Positions 42,810 to 52,568 of a DNA stretch of 53,276 nt are shown here, one piece after another. Both the position numbers and the translations under genes were made by a program. Position 1 is the first letter of the stretch; each line of letters opens with the position of its first letter. The notes under the pieces were generated by a model. The model saw only the letters and a program-made list of their open reading frames with translations. It was not told where the DNA came from and ran no database searches. Origin of the DNA: Helicobacter cetorum (GTDB lineage: Bacteria; Campylobacterota; Campylobacteria; Campylobacterales; UBA6016); the NCBI GenBank assembly GCA_022729705.1, contig DZAX01000002.1, forward strand, positions 1 to 53,276. Reading direction: 5' to 3'.

Positions 42810-43640
42810 TTATATCCTATCTACTCTCTCTATTGCTTCCGATATTACCCAATCTGGCGTAGAAGCTCCTGCGCTAATTCCGCAAAAATTTTTGTTTTCA
42901 AACCATGCATCTTCTATATCGCTTGCTGATTCCACCAAAAAACTACTTTCACAATTTCTTTTACAGATTTCAAAAAGCTGCTTTGTATTTGAAGAGTTTT
43001 TACCGCCTACCACAAGCATTATATCCACCTCTTTTGAGAGTCTATCCGCCGCTTCTTGGTTTTCGCCCGTTGCGTTGCATATCGTATTGAATACGCGCAC
43101 CTCTTTCGAGGTTGATATTAGCGTCTGGACAACATCCATAAATTCAGCGAATTTTCTAGTTGTTTGCGATACTACAGCGATTTTATCTTTTAGCCTTAAT
43201 CCATGCAACTCTTCTTTGCATATCACAACAAAAACCTTGCTAGCGTCATCCCCATAGCTCATAACGCCCTTGACCTCGGGGTGATCTTTGTCGCCAAAAA
43301 TAACTATGTCATACCCCTCAAGACTCATTTTTTGGCATATCTCTTGCGGCTTTGTGACATACGGGCAGGTTGCGTCCACCACTGAAAAGCCATTTTTATT
43401 TAGCTTATCCAGTTCGTTTTTTTGAATGCCGTGTGTTCTAATTACGACCGTATTATCAAGACCAAGCTCTTCAAAATTTTCTGTGACGCCGACGCTAAAG
43501 TTTGTTTTTAGCCTGTCAATCTCCATTTTATTGTGAATTAACGGACCGTATGTGACGCTGTGCGGCGTATTTTCAGCTATCTTTATCGCTCTTTTTACGC
43601 CAAAACAAAAACCGTAACTAGATGCTAGCTTATATCTCAT
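42810..43640 (-). CDS. ispH: 4-hydroxy-3-methylbut-2-enyl diphosphate reductase
   Basis: A 276-residue IspH from the ATG at 43640, inside the last codons of aroA. The three cluster cysteines are visible: [11 protein letters not shown] (C12), [11 protein letters not shown] (C92) and [13 protein letters not shown] (about 190). IspH makes isopentenyl and dimethylallyl diphosphate at the end of the MEP pathway. In Campylobacterota it lies behind aroA and is usually followed by rpsA; here a chemoreceptor gene follows. Confidence 0.95.
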   Translation of the reverse strand: MRYKLASSYGFCFGVKRAIKIAENTPHSVTYGPLIHNKMEIDRLKTNFSVGVTENFEELGLDNTVVIRTHGIQKNELDKLNKNGFSVVDATCPYVTKPQEICQKMSLEGYDIVIFGDKDHPEVKGVMSYGDDASKVFVVICKEELHGLRLKDKIAVVSQTTRKFAEFMDVVQTLISTSKEVRVFNTICNATGENQEAADRLSKEVDIMLVVGGKNSSNTKQLFEICKRNCESSFLVESASDIEDAWFENKNFCGISAGASTPDWVISEAIERVDRI

Positions 43641-44931
43641 ACGTCTCAACGGAGCTAATTTTTGATAAAAGCTCTACAAAGTTTGGAAAAGATGTTGATA
43701 CAGCCTCAAAACCGTCTATTTTGCCGCCACATTTTAGAGCGGCTATCGCAAAGCTCATAGCTATTCTATGGTCGCCAAAACTGCTTACATGAGCCTCTTT
43801 TAACTCTCCGCCAACAATTTCATACCCGTCTTCAAACTCTTCGCACTCTACGCCAAACGCTTTTAGGTTTGTCATTACGGTTGTGATTCTATCAGACTCC
43901 TTGACCCTTAGCTCCCTTGCGCCTCTTACGACGCTTTTACCCTCCGCCACAGCCATAGCGATTGAGAGAGCGGGCAACTCATCTATTAGCCACGAGATAT
44001 TTTCGCTTACTTCAACGGCTTTTAGTTTTGCGCCCTCTATCGATATATCACCGATTGGCTCGTAAACATTCTCTTTTTCTACAAACTCTACTTTAGCGCC
44101 CATTTTTTGCAAAATCACAAACGCCTCTATTCTTGTAGGGTTTAGCGTTAGATTTTTAAGCGTTATTTTGGCGCCTTCCGTAATTGCGGCGGCTACGGCG
44201 AAGAAAAATGCGCTTGACGGGTCTGATGGAACGCTCATAATAAGCGGTTTTAGAGGAGCGCTCATCGGGGAGAGATAGATTTTGTCCTCCACTCTTATAT
44301 CAGCGCCCATTCCGGCTAGCATTCTCTCTGTGTGGTCGCGACTAAGTAGCGGTTCGCTTATTACGGACGGAGCTTTAGCGTTTAGAGCCGCTAACAAAAG
44401 AGCGCTTTTGACTTGCGCCGAGGAGATTTTGCTCTCAAAGTTTATACCATCAAGCTTAGAGCCTCTGATTGCCAAAGGGGCTAGATTTCCGCCATCTCTA
44501 CCGTCTATAAGAGCGCCGACGCTTCTTAACGGGTCAGCCACTCTTTTCATCGGTCTTCGTCTAAGATATTTATCGCCGCTAAGCACAAAAAAACCATCGG
44601 TTGACGACAAAAAACCAGACATCAGACGAATAGTCGTGCCGGAGTTGCCGCAATCTAGCACATCGTCCGGCTCGCAAAGTCTTGCGGGCGGCGTAATAGT
44701 AAGTGTGTCGCCCTCAAACTCCGCTTTTGCGCCAAGCGCGCAAGCTATTCCTAGAGAGTTTAGCGTATCCTCGGCTCTTAGGAAGTTTTTTATAATTGAT
44801 GGCTCATTTGATAGAAGTGAAAAAATAGCGCATCTGTGCGAAATAGATTTGTCTGTAGCAATTGAGTCTATAGTAAGCTCAAATTTTGCGCTTGCCGATA
44901 CTTTTAGCCCTTTTGTAAATTCGCCGCTCAC
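43630..44931 (-). CDS. aroA: 3-phosphoshikimate 1-carboxyvinyltransferase (EPSP synthase)
   Basis: A 433-residue EPSP synthase with [19 protein letters not shown] (phosphate/S3P site), [55 protein letters not shown] and the end [20 protein letters not shown]. It performs the penultimate chorismate-pathway step. Its ATG overlaps the pheT stop by four bases, and its end overlaps ispH. Confidence 0.95.
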   Translation of the reverse strand: MSGEFTKGLKVSASAKFELTIDSIATDKSISHRCAIFSLLSNEPSIIKNFLRAEDTLNSLGIACALGAKAEFEGDTLTITPPARLCEPDDVLDCGNSGTTIRLMSGFLSSTDGFFVLSGDKYLRRRPMKRVADPLRSVGALIDGRDGGNLAPLAIRGSKLDGINFESKISSAQVKSALLLAALNAKAPSVISEPLLSRDHTERMLAGMGADIRVEDKIYLSPMSAPLKPLIMSVPSDPSSAFFFAVAAAITEGAKITLKNLTLNPTRIEAFVILQKMGAKVEFVEKENVYEPIGDISIEGAKLKAVEVSENISWLIDELPALSIAMAVAEGKSVVRGARELRVKESDRITTVMTNLKAFGVECEEFEDGYEIVGGELKEAHVSSFGDHRIAMSFAIAALKCGGKIDGFEAVSTSFPNFVELLSKISSVETYEI

Positions 44932-47264
44932 TGTTTTAGTCCTATTTGAAGTTCGTTTTGCAATGCCTCCAGCGCCTCGCTTGTAACGGCGCTAATATCT
45001 TTTTCCTCAAGCGTTCTGTCGTTTGCCTGAAGCTCTAGCCTTATTGTGATTGAGCTTTCGTTGTCGTTTGGCTTGTATATGTCTATCGGGTAAAAGTTTT
45101 TTAAGAGCGGATTTTTGACGCTATCAAGGCATTTTCTTATTGACGCATATTGGATGTCGGCAGATACCGCAATACTCAAATCTCTAACGCTTTTTTGAAA
45201 CTTTGAAAACTCAGCCGCTTTTTTTGGCTCTTGCGAGAGCTTTGAGAACTCTATCTCGCATACAAAACAGTTTTTTAGTCCAAAAAACTCTTCGGTGTTT
45301 TTGTGTAGTTTTGCCGCAAAACCAATATTTACGCCGCTTTTTATAACGTCAGCGCTCTGGTATGGATGCAAAAATTCGCCGTCCGCCTCGCGCGCCACAA
45401 GCTCAAAGCCGCCAAATATATCAGCCAACTTGGATATAAACGTCTGAAAATCAATAGCCTTTGGCTTTCCAGCGTTGATAACTGAGTCTTTATATGCGTC
45501 GTTTGCCCACACAAAAGAGATAAGCGTTTTTTCGCCTCTATCTGCGTCAAAAACAACGCCTGACTCAAAAAGAGCTATTCTATTTTGAGAGTTGTTGGCA
45601 TTTTTTGAGGCTGAATTTAGAAGATTCAACAAAAGCGTACTTCTAAGCGTATTTAGTTCAGAAGTGATAGGATTTAGCAAATCCTCCCCCTCTTTTAGGC
45701 TTTCAAATCCAAATTTTTCTTGAATAGCTCTATCCGCAAATATAAAATGAACAGCCTCAAAAAACCCTTTAGCCGCCGCATTTTGTCTAATATTCTTCAA
45801 AAATCTATAGTTTTTTAAAGAGTCGTTAAGTCTAGGAGCCTCTTGCATCATAAGTGGGGCTGAGGCTATAGAGTCAATGCCTTTTATGCGCACTATCTCT
45901 TCAGCCAAATCATACACATTCGCAATATCATGCCTAAAGCTAGGTGCGCCCACGACGCAACTATCAAATCCGATATTGACGTTAACGCTAAAATATAGTT
46001 TTCTCAAAAGACCGACAATATGATTTTTGTCTAGCTCTGCGCCTATTATTTTATTTATTTTGCTTATATCTACTTTGATAAGTTCTCTATCTACCGGCTT
46101 AAAATCATCTTCGTATCCAACATAAAACAAAAATCCATAAAAAGCGGACATAACGTTGGAGGCATAGCTAAGCCCCAGCATCAAATCCGGCTCGCTACCT
46201 CTTGAGCTACGATGAAATATAGTATCGTCTATATCCTCTAGCTTGTGTTTGAGCTCCAATACGACTGATGGAGCTATATATGAAGCTGCAAGTATGATAT
46301 TTTTATCATCAATAGTCGGCTCTGACTCTTTACACTGTTTTAGCCCGATATAAAGTGCGTTTTTTTTGCCGTGTATAACCTCTGCGCCGCCGTCCAATAC
46401 ATCTAAATGCAAATCTATTTTTTCATCAGACTTATTAAAGGCGTTTTCACCGAAAAAGGACAGATTAACGCCTACGCCATGAGAGATGTACGCCGTAAGG
46501 TTTTTTAGTTTATCCGTATTGTTTTTTTCTCCTATGAGTGCGAGCCTATAGTTCAAAAGAAAACTTTGCTCTTCAAAATCAGTATGCTCAAACACCATAA
46601 AAGCGGCGTTTGCCGTTGTTTTTAGATGAGCGTGCAGAGATAGGATTCTACCTATTCCCTTTTCGCTTTGATTTGTTTTTTTTGTGTCAAACTCTCGCAA
46701 TTCAAGCCCATAGTATGCGGCTATCTCTCTTGCAATACCGCGAACGCTTAGGCAGTCGCCGCGATTTGGGGTAATCTCCACTTCAAATACCGAATCGGCT
46801 ATTTGCGCATAATTTGACAACTCTTCGCCGATTTTTAGATTTTTGACGCTATTGTCCAAAATCATAATGCCGTCATTTGTTTTTGGCGCCCCAATCTCTA
46901 CGCTAGAGCACAGCATACCAAAGCTCGGCACGCCTCTCAGTTCCGCTTCTTTTATCTCCACGCCGTTTGGAAGCTTTGCACCTATTGTCGCCAAAGCTAC
47001 ATATGCACCTTTTTTGACGTTTTTGGCGCCGCAAACTATTGTTAGCTCGCCATTTCCACTATCCACTTTGCAAACGGATAGTTTATCGGCGTCGGGGTGT
47101 TTTTCAAAATCTATTATTTTGCCTACAACTACGCCTTTTGGAATCTCCATTTTGGTAAAAGCGGCTACTTCGATGCCTGTTTTATTTAGTGTGTCGATAA
47201 TCTCTTTGTCGGTTATATGTGAAATGTTTATAAATTCGCCAAGCCAGCTTCTAGTAAAAATCAT
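44928..47264 (-). CDS. pheT: Phenylalanyl-tRNA synthetase beta subunit
   Basis: A full-length 778-residue beta chain: N-terminal tRNA-binding OB domain ([53 protein letters not shown]), the B3/B4 region, B5 domain ([20 protein letters not shown]), a catalytic-like core ([20 protein letters not shown]), and the C-terminal FDX-ACB domain ([20 protein letters not shown]). Partner of PheS. Both of its ends overlap neighbouring genes by ATGA. Confidence 0.96.
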   Translation of the reverse strand: MIFTRSWLGEFINISHITDKEIIDTLNKTGIEVAAFTKMEIPKGVVVGKIIDFEKHPDADKLSVCKVDSGNGELTIVCGAKNVKKGAYVALATIGAKLPNGVEIKEAELRGVPSFGMLCSSVEIGAPKTNDGIMILDNSVKNLKIGEELSNYAQIADSVFEVEITPNRGDCLSVRGIAREIAAYYGLELREFDTKKTNQSEKGIGRILSLHAHLKTTANAAFMVFEHTDFEEQSFLLNYRLALIGEKNNTDKLKNLTAYISHGVGVNLSFFGENAFNKSDEKIDLHLDVLDGGAEVIHGKKNALYIGLKQCKESEPTIDDKNIILAASYIAPSVVLELKHKLEDIDDTIFHRSSRGSEPDLMLGLSYASNVMSAFYGFLFYVGYEDDFKPVDRELIKVDISKINKIIGAELDKNHIVGLLRKLYFSVNVNIGFDSCVVGAPSFRHDIANVYDLAEEIVRIKGIDSIASAPLMMQEAPRLNDSLKNYRFLKNIRQNAAAKGFFEAVHFIFADRAIQEKFGFESLKEGEDLLNPITSELNTLRSTLLLNLLNSASKNANNSQNRIALFESGVVFDADRGEKTLISFVWANDAYKDSVINAGKPKAIDFQTFISKLADIFGGFELVAREADGEFLHPYQSADVIKSGVNIGFAAKLHKNTEEFFGLKNCFVCEIEFSKLSQEPKKAAEFSKFQKSVRDLSIAVSADIQYASIRKCLDSVKNPLLKNFYPIDIYKPNDNESSITIRLELQANDRTLEEKDISAVTSEALEALQNELQIGLKQ

Positions 47265-48274
47265 ACAAATTGCTCCATCAGTCTAAGATCGCCCTCAAAT
47301 AACGACCTCATATCAGAGGTGTTATTAATTAACATAGAAAATCTCTCTACGCCAAGTCCAAAAGCGTATCCGCTCACATCTTTGTATCCAACCGCCTCAA
47401 ATACGTTTGGATCTACTATCCCGCACCCCAATACTTCCAGCCAACCAGTATGTTTGCACACCCTGCAACCGTCTCCGCCGCAAAAGACGCACGATATATC
47501 AACCTCGGCTGAGGGCTCCGTAAACGGAAAGAAGCTTGGGCGAAATCGCACTTTTACGTCGCCAAACATATACTTCAAAAAATCCTCAAGAAGCGATTTT
47601 AGGTTTGCAAAAGAGACTTTATCGCCCTCTTCCACCACAAGCCCCTCTATTTGGTGAAACATCGGCACATGCGTAAGGTCATAATCTCTTCTACATACGG
47701 CTCCCGGAGCTATCATGCGAATCGGCGGCTTTGAGCCGAGCATCGTCCTTATCTGCACGCTTGACGTGTGCGTGCGAAGAAGCATCGAGTCTTGCATATA
47801 AAAAGTGTCTTGCATATCTCTTGCGGGGTGGTGTTTTGGTAGATTGAGAGCCTCAAAGTTGTTAAAGTCGTTTTCGACGATAGGTCCCGTCTCAATAGAA
47901 AAATTCATCGACACAAAATACTCTATCATCTTATCCATCGTGGCGAGCACGGGGTGAAGAGCTCCAGCGGACGACCTAGCGTCAAGGAGCGTCACGTCTA
48001 TCTTCTCTTTTTCAAGTTGTTTTACCAAAGCCTCTGCGGTTAGCGCCTCTTTTTTTGCCTCCAAGGCGGTGCCAATAGACTCTTTGGTATCATTTAGCTC
48101 TTTTGCAAGCGCTTTTTTCTCATCGCCGTCAAGGCTTTTCATTCTCGCAAACTCAGCCGCCAAAAAACCTTTTTTGCCAAAAATCTCTATTCTTATCTCT
48201 TCTAACTCTTCTAGGCTTTTGGCGTCTTCAACTTTTTTAAGCATTTTTTGCAACTTTGTGTACCTCGTTATCAT
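47261..48274 (-). CDS. pheS: Phenylalanyl-tRNA synthetase alpha subunit
   Basis: A 337-residue catalytic subunit: N-terminal coiled-coil, [83 protein letters not shown] (motif 2/3 region), and [13 protein letters not shown]. It charges tRNA-Phe along with PheT. It leads the pheS-pheT-aroA-ispH operon and is divergent from hinT. Confidence 0.96.
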   Translation of the reverse strand: MITRYTKLQKMLKKVEDAKSLEELEEIRIEIFGKKGFLAAEFARMKSLDGDEKKALAKELNDTKESIGTALEAKKEALTAEALVKQLEKEKIDVTLLDARSSAGALHPVLATMDKMIEYFVSMNFSIETGPIVENDFNNFEALNLPKHHPARDMQDTFYMQDSMLLRTHTSSVQIRTMLGSKPPIRMIAPGAVCRRDYDLTHVPMFHQIEGLVVEEGDKVSFANLKSLLEDFLKYMFGDVKVRFRPSFFPFTEPSAEVDISCVFCGGDGCRVCKHTGWLEVLGCGIVDPNVFEAVGYKDVSGYAFGLGVERFSMLINNTSDMRSLFEGDLRLMEQFV

Positions 48275-48347
48275 TTCTCTTCATTTAGCTTATTTTACAA
48301 CACTCTTTATTATAATAGTAGTAATATTCTTTTAAGGAGCTTCGACA

Positions 48348-48707
48348 ATGACGGTATTTCATAAAATTCTAAGAGGCGATATACCTTGCTCAAAAGTGTA
48401 CGAAGACGAGTATACTTTGGCTTTTCACGATATAAATCCAAAAGCTCCGATTCACATACTTGTAATTCCAAAAGTTTTTTCAAAAGATTTTGGGGACGTG
48501 GATAATGAGAGTTTGACGCACATGGCAAAAGCGGTCAGAGAGGTCGCAAAAATAACGGGGCTGAATGAAAGCGGCTATAGGCTAATAAGCAACATAGGAA
48601 GCGACGGCGGTCAAGAGGTGCCTTATATACACTTTCATATTTTGGGCGGCAAAAAGCTCAAATGGACTCATCTAGTAGATGAGATGGAGAGCCATAAGGC
48701 TATGTAA
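48348..48707 (+). CDS. hinT: HinT-type histidine triad protein
   Basis: A 119-residue HIT protein of the PKCI/HinT branch: TVFHKILRGDIPCSKVYEDE at the start, AFHDINPKAPIHILVIPK, and VPYIHFHILGGKKL with the triad. HinT hydrolyses purine nucleoside phosphoramidates. AAGGAGCTTCGACA precedes the ATG. Divergent to pheS in the arrangement known in the phylum. A hairpin repeat starts right at its stop codon. Confidence 0.92.
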   Translation: MTVFHKILRGDIPCSKVYEDEYTLAFHDINPKAPIHILVIPKVFSKDFGDVDNESLTHMAKAVREVAKITGLNESGYRLISNIGSDGGQEVPYIHFHILGGKKLKWTHLVDEMESHKAM

Positions 48708-48783
48708 CTGATGTTACGCACCAAAACGAACTTGTCCGTTTTGGTGGCAGGGACATAAATGTCCCTGCACCCCCTGAAGTTAC
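48708..48783 (+). repeat. Copy of the two-hairpin 3' repeat, behind hinT
   Basis: It starts right after the hinT stop: CTGATGTTACG, then the first stem CACCAAAACG / CGTTTTGGTG (10 bp, loop AACTTGTC), the second stem CAGGGACA / TGTCCCTG (8 bp, loop TAAA), then CACCCCCTGAAGTTACG. This is the best-preserved copy. No T-run follows. Confidence 0.85.
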
Positions 48784-48847
48784 GAAAACTTTTGTTTTCG
48801 AGAATTATATGGTTTTTTTGCTCTTTTTTTTATAAAAGTACGTATTG

Positions 48848-49312
48848 CTACCCATTACAACAACCGCCTACATCTTCAGTCAAATACTCGCTTCCCACTT
48901 TTGCTATTTCGACCTTGTCCGCTATAATCTTGCCGTTTAGAAGTATGGAGTAGCTCATATCTATACAGTTTCTTACGCTATTCATCGTAGAACAATAGGT
49001 CTCCACGCTCGCCATCACCCATCTTTTTACTATAGTCTCATCTGCTTCGCAAGCTACATCGTATACAAAATGCGCGGAGTTAAATTTTTTTGGAAAATCC
49101 TCGTTTCTGCAATACTCAGCGTCCATCGAAAAACTCTTTAGCGCCACGCCGTTTTTGTCCGCCATACTCACTATGTCTACACCCGAACACGATATAAGCC
49201 CAAGCGCAAAATACTCCAAAGGCGTAATCTCTTTTGGGTTGATAACAAAAGAGCTGTTTGCCGCCTCGATCATAAACTGCATGCCCTCTGTGTGTAAAAT
49301 TTTGACTTTCAT
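48848..49312 (-). CDS. OsmC-family peroxiredoxin-like protein
   Basis: A 154-residue OsmC/Ohr-type protein: the helix PLEYFALGLISCSGVDIVSM with the first reactive cysteine near residue 42, and the second region VETYCSTMNSVRNCIDMSYS. The end is cysteine-rich (VGGCCNG). The family reduces organic hydroperoxides. The ATG at 49312 has GAGGAG upstream. Convergent with hinT across the hairpin repeat. Confidence 0.85.
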   Translation of the reverse strand: MKVKILHTEGMQFMIEAANSSFVINPKEITPLEYFALGLISCSGVDIVSMADKNGVALKSFSMDAEYCRNEDFPKKFNSAHFVYDVACEADETIVKRWVMASVETYCSTMNSVRNCIDMSYSILLNGKIIADKVEIAKVGSEYLTEDVGGCCNG

Positions 49313-49351
49313 ATAAATCTCCTCAAGGTTTATAGCGCTAAAATTAGCGTT

Positions 49352-49768
49352 ATGATATATAGAAATTTTATTATTATTTTGCTGACTACGCTATTTTACT
49401 GTTCAAACGCACAAGCGGCACCGGAGCCAAAAAACTTTGACGACAAAAACGAGTTGCTCTCTATAGTAGCCAGAGCCGCAATAGACATCTACCTGCAAGA
49501 AAAAGGGTACGGAGAGCTAAAAGAGTTTTCCATCAACAACAAAACAAAAAAGTTTTTTTTTAAGACAAAGCTAAAAGGCGAAGAGAAGTTTTTGTCCGTC
49601 ATAGTAAACAAATACGAAATAGCCAAAGAGGACGGAAAATACTTTTTTGTAACAAGGGGCATAGTGACGGATAGAGAGTGGCTAAATATAGCGGCAAAAA
49701 ACTTTTTGGAAGAGAAAAAGATAGAGATACCCTCTAAGTATTCGCTTTTGATATTGACTGTTTTGTAG
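49352..49768 (+). CDS. Exported hypothetical protein
   Basis: A 138-residue protein with a clean signal peptide (IILLTTLFYCSNAQA, cleavage likely after AQA) and a small mature domain of mixed strands with much Lys and Phe (KKFFFKTKLKGEEKFLSVIV). No family was recognised; it is probably periplasmic. The ATG lies at the end of a short palindromic run (CGCTAAAATTAGCG) shared with the divergent OsmC gene, and no Shine-Dalgarno is visible. Confidence 0.7.
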   Translation: MIYRNFIIILLTTLFYCSNAQAAPEPKNFDDKNELLSIVARAAIDIYLQEKGYGELKEFSINNKTKKFFFKTKLKGEEKFLSVIVNKYEIAKEDGKYFFVTRGIVTDREWLNIAAKNFLEEKKIEIPSKYSLLILTVL

Positions 49769-49780
49769 ATAAAAGGGCGC

Positions 49781-49899
49781 TTAGAAAAAACATATAGCGC
49801 AGATTTTAAAACAAAAGCAGTATTAGAGTTGCTACCTAGCGCCTCAAAGCCTCTTAACATGGAAGAAGCGGTTTTTAGAGAACGCCTAAAAAGTCTTTG
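49781..49899 (+). pseudogene. Possible IS3-type OrfA N-terminal remnant
   Basis: In one frame the bases read EKTYSADFKTKAVLELL, close to the start of IS3-family OrfA proteins (KxYSxDFKxKVxLExL), after which similarity is lost (PSASKPLNMEEAV) and a stop follows at 49897-49899. Only about 20 residues support the call. From here to 50336 no gene is seen; the remaining stretch holds the MITE-like element. Confidence 0.4.
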
Positions 49900-50002
49900 A
49901 TAGACTCCCAAGCTCAAGATTTATCACTATCAAAGTAATGCAAACTCTTAAAAGTTAGCCGCTCGTCGCTATACTACAAACCAAAGCCAATAAGCGAGAT
50001 AA

Positions 50003-50261
50003 CTCAACTTTCGCACATAACCCCAGCTCCCAAATTCATTCAAACAATCTAATTAAAAAATCTACGAAAGCCCTATAAATAAGCACTTTAAGGTATAATT
50101 ACTTCATCACAAACAGTTATACAAGGAGCTACTTTTTTATGGGTCTTGACAATTTGGGGTATTATAGTTGTCAAGGAGAATAAAGATTTGTTGAAGATCA
50201 TAGCACTCTTAAGGGCTTATACGCAAAAAAAGAGTTGGGGGGGGTGTGTGCGAAAGTTGAG
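50003..50261. mobile_element. MITE-like element with about 22-bp terminal inverted repeats
   Basis: CTCAACTTTCGCACATAACC at 50003 is repeated in inverted form at the right end (50240-50261, ...TGTGTGCGAAAGTTGAG); the outer 15 bases are identical. The 259-base interior has no transposase. It contains a promoter-like TATAAT near 50094, AAGGAG and an ATG that opens a 14-codon frame, and an inner perfect inverted repeat CTTGACAA / TTGTCAAG around TTTGGGGTATTATAG. A run of eight G lies at 50237-50244. No clear target duplication was seen. Confidence 0.6.
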
Positions 50262-50336
50262 ATATTGACTCTTCCAAAAGAAAGCTTTGTGTAAAATTTT
50301 GAAAAAAGCTTTGAAATAGGCGTAAAAGGAAAAGAG

Positions 50337-50801
50337 ATGTTAATAGAGGGAAAGCTATCGCTTACGGGGGGCGAGAAAATAGCGATTATATCGGCTAGAT
50401 TTAATCACATTATTACCGACAGACTTATAGAGGGGGCAAAAGATAGTTTTTTAAGGCACGGCGGTTCTGAAGAAAACTTAGACCTTGTATTGGCTCCAGG
50501 GGCTTTTGAGATACCTAGCGTGCTTCAAAGACTGCTTTTGACGCAAAAGTATGACGGTATTTGTTGTGTTGGGGCTGTTATTCGGGGTTCTACGCCGCAT
50601 TTTGATTATGTGTCGGCGGAGGTTACTAAGGGGATTGCGTCGATGAGCCTCAAATACAATGTTCCAGTGACGTTTGGCGTGCTTACGACCGACAATATAG
50701 AACAAGCGATAGAAAGAGCCGGAAGCAAAGCGGGAAACAAAGGGTTTGAGTCTATGACGGGGCTTATTGAGATGATTTCGCTTTTTGGGAATATAGCTTA
50801 A
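50337..50801 (+). CDS. ribH: 6,7-dimethyl-8-ribityllumazine synthase
   Basis: A 154-residue lumazine synthase: [20 protein letters not shown] near the start, [37 protein letters not shown] with the catalytic His, and [20 protein letters not shown]. It makes the last precursor of riboflavin. AAAAGGAAAAGAG gives the ribosome site. First gene of ribH-nusB-pyrF; its stop overlaps the nusB start. Confidence 0.96.
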   Translation: MLIEGKLSLTGGEKIAIISARFNHIITDRLIEGAKDSFLRHGGSEENLDLVLAPGAFEIPSVLQRLLLTQKYDGICCVGAVIRGSTPHFDYVSAEVTKGIASMSLKYNVPVTFGVLTTDNIEQAIERAGSKAGNKGFESMTGLIEMISLFGNIA

Positions 50802-51202
50802 TGGCGACTCGCAGACAAGTTAGGGAGACTGTAGTGTCACTGTTATACTCTGTGGATCTTGGCAATGAAAATGCGGCAAAACACGCTGACGCAGTGTTTG
50901 AAGAGAGAAAAATAAGAAACAAACAGCTTGAGTTTGGCAAACATCTTTTTAGCTCCATCGTGGCGAATCTGCCGATGATAGACGAGAGACTTCAATCTGT
51001 GATGACAGAGTGGGGGCTAGATAGGGTTGGGAGTATCGAAAAAGCGGCTTTAAGGCTTGGCGCATATGAGATACTGTTTGAAGAGCTTGACAAAGCGGTC
51101 GTCATCAATGAAGCGGTGGAGCTTGGCAAGCTATTTGGTGCGGAAAACAGCGCAAAGTTTATCAACGGCGTACTTGACGCTGTGGCAAAGACAAAATCGT
51201 GA
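50801..51202 (+). CDS. nusB: Transcription antitermination factor NusB
   Basis: A 133-residue all-helical protein: ATRRQVRETVVSLLYSVDLG, WGLDRVGSIEKAALRLGAYE, and VINEAVELGKLFGAENSAKF followed by INGVLDAV, the canonical NusB blocks. NusB with NusE binds boxA RNA in rRNA operons. Overlaps both neighbours by single or four bases. Confidence 0.95.
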   Translation: MATRRQVRETVVSLLYSVDLGNENAAKHADAVFEERKIRNKQLEFGKHLFSSIVANLPMIDERLQSVMTEWGLDRVGSIEKAALRLGAYEILFEELDKAVVINEAVELGKLFGAENSAKFINGVLDAVAKTKS

Positions 51203-51882
51203 AAATATGCGTAGCTCTTGATCTGCCTAGTCGCAACGAAAATCTAGCTCTTCTCTCTGAGATAAAAGAGTTTGACGTATGGATAAAAGTAGGGTTTCGC
51301 TCATATATCAGGGGTGGCAAAGAGTTTTTAGAAGATATAAAATCTATCAATCCAAATTTCAAAATCTTTCTTGACCTTAAGCTGTACGATATTCCAAACA
51401 CAATGGCGGACGCAGCGGAGGAGATAGCCTCTCTTGGCGTAGATATGTTCAACGTCCACGCCTCTGCGGGCGCCAAGGCGATGAGGGAGGTGATGGATAG
51501 ATTATCCTCTTTGCCCTCACGCCCTCTTGTGTTTGCGGTTACGGCTCTTACGAGTTTTGACGAAGAGGGATTTGCGGCTGTGTATGGCTCTTCTATCGAG
51601 ACAAAAGCGGCAGAGTTTGCAAAAGAGGCGCATTTGGCGGGGCTTGACGGCGTTGTTTGCTCGGCGCATGAGAGTTTGATGATAAAAGAGCTATGCGGCG
51701 ATAGTTTTGCGACGCTTTGCCCCGGAATCAGGGATGCGGCGGACTCAACCGGCGATCAACAGCGGGTTGTGGATGTGGTGGGTGCACTGGAGAGAAAAGT
51801 AGATTTTGCGGTTATCGGTCGCCCAATCTATAAATCACAAAATCCAAAAGAGACATTAAAAAATCTATTAAAGCGAATTTAA
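51199..51882 (+). CDS. pyrF: Orotidine 5'-phosphate decarboxylase
   Basis: A 227-residue TIM barrel: KICVALDLPSRNENLALLSE, the catalytic DLKLYDIPNTMADAAE (Lys and Asp), and the phosphate-binding CPGIRDAADSTGDQQRVVDV. It makes UMP from OMP. The start is a GTG overlapping the nusB stop (GTGA). Last gene of the operon before tRNA-Ser. Confidence 0.95.
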   Translation: MKICVALDLPSRNENLALLSEIKEFDVWIKVGFRSYIRGGKEFLEDIKSINPNFKIFLDLKLYDIPNTMADAAEEIASLGVDMFNVHASAGAKAMREVMDRLSSLPSRPLVFAVTALTSFDEEGFAAVYGSSIETKAAEFAKEAHLAGLDGVVCSAHESLMIKELCGDSFATLCPGIRDAADSTGDQQRVVDVVGALERKVDFAVIGRPIYKSQNPKETLKNLLKRI

Positions 51883-51915
51883 AGTTTACTCTGCTACAAT
51901 TTCGCCTCTTAACCC

Positions 51916-52006
51916 GGACAGGTGGGTGAGTGGCTGAAACTACACCCCTGCTAAGGGTGCGTACCCTATCCGGGTACCGAGGGTTCGAATCCCTCCCTGT
52001 CCGCCA
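51916..52006 (+). tRNA. tRNA-Ser (GCU)
   Basis: The acceptor arms GGACAGG and CCTGTCC pair fully, followed by discriminator G and an encoded CCA. The anticodon stem CACCC / GGGTG holds the loop CTGCTAA, with anticodon GCT at 51950-51952. A long variable arm (GTACCC / GGGTAC) shows a class II tRNA, as expected for serine, and the T loop is GGTTCGAATCC. It reads AGC/AGU codons. Confidence 0.96.
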
Positions 52007-52096
52007 CTACTCAATAAATATTAATATCTTTCACGGCTATTAGTCCCTAAAACGTCAGTATAATTCAAGCGCATTAATAAAAATACGGAGCAAAAA

Positions 52097-52531
52097 ATGG
52101 AGTACTATCTTTGGCTAAAAGCTTTTCATATAATGTCTGTATTGTCTTGGATGGCAATGCTTTTTTATCTACCGCGTCTTTTTGTCTATCATGCCGAGCA
52201 TAAAGATAATATTGGTTTTGTAAAAGTTGTGAAAATACAGGAGCATAAGCTTTTTTACTATATCGGGCATCCGGCTATGGTGGCTTCGGCTCTATCTGGA
52301 CTTTTGATGATGTATCTAAATCCATCCTTGTTTCACAGCGGCGGTTGGTTTCATGCGAAGCTTACGTTGGCGATTTTAATGATAGCTTATCACTACGACT
52401 GTAGAAGACACTTAAAGCTTCTTGCAGAGGACAAATCCACAAAAAGCGGTAAGTTTTTTAGGTATTACAATGAAGTTCCAACGCTACTTATGATAGGTAT
52501 CGTGATTTTTGTAATCGTAAAGCCTTTTTAA
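52097..52531 (+). CDS. hemJ: Protoporphyrinogen IX oxidase, HemJ type
   Basis: A 144-residue protein with four membrane helices: YYLWLKAFHIMSVLSWMAML followed by FYLPRLFVYH, then HKLFYYIGHPAMVASALSGL, and ending YNEVPTLLMIGIVIFVIVKP. The conserved His in helix 1 and the HPAM-type block fit HemJ (UPF0093), which oxidises protoporphyrinogen IX in haem synthesis. CGGAGCAAAAA precedes the ATG. Confidence 0.92.
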   Translation: MEYYLWLKAFHIMSVLSWMAMLFYLPRLFVYHAEHKDNIGFVKVVKIQEHKLFYYIGHPAMVASALSGLLMMYLNPSLFHSGGWFHAKLTLAILMIAYHYDCRRHLKLLAEDKSTKSGKFFRYYNEVPTLLMIGIVIFVIVKPF

Positions 52532-52542
52532 TCGCGGCGATA

Positions 52543-52568
52543 GGCAAGGAGGGTTTTCCTACCTTGCC
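52543..52568. terminator. Bidirectional hairpin between hemJ and the convergent gene
   Basis: GGCAAGGAGG pairs with CCTACCTTGCC (one bulged base) around a GTTTT loop. It lies between two convergent genes and overlaps the end of the minus-strand gene. No long T-run is present on either side. Confidence 0.55.

Noticed and set aside
44282-44986. 234-codon plus-strand frame inside aroA
   Set aside because: Antisense shadow of aroA; no ribosome site or domain.
50134-50181. Tiny open frame within the MITE-like element starting after AAGGAG
   Set aside because: Only 14 codons; it looks like a truncated gene start captured by the element, not a gene.
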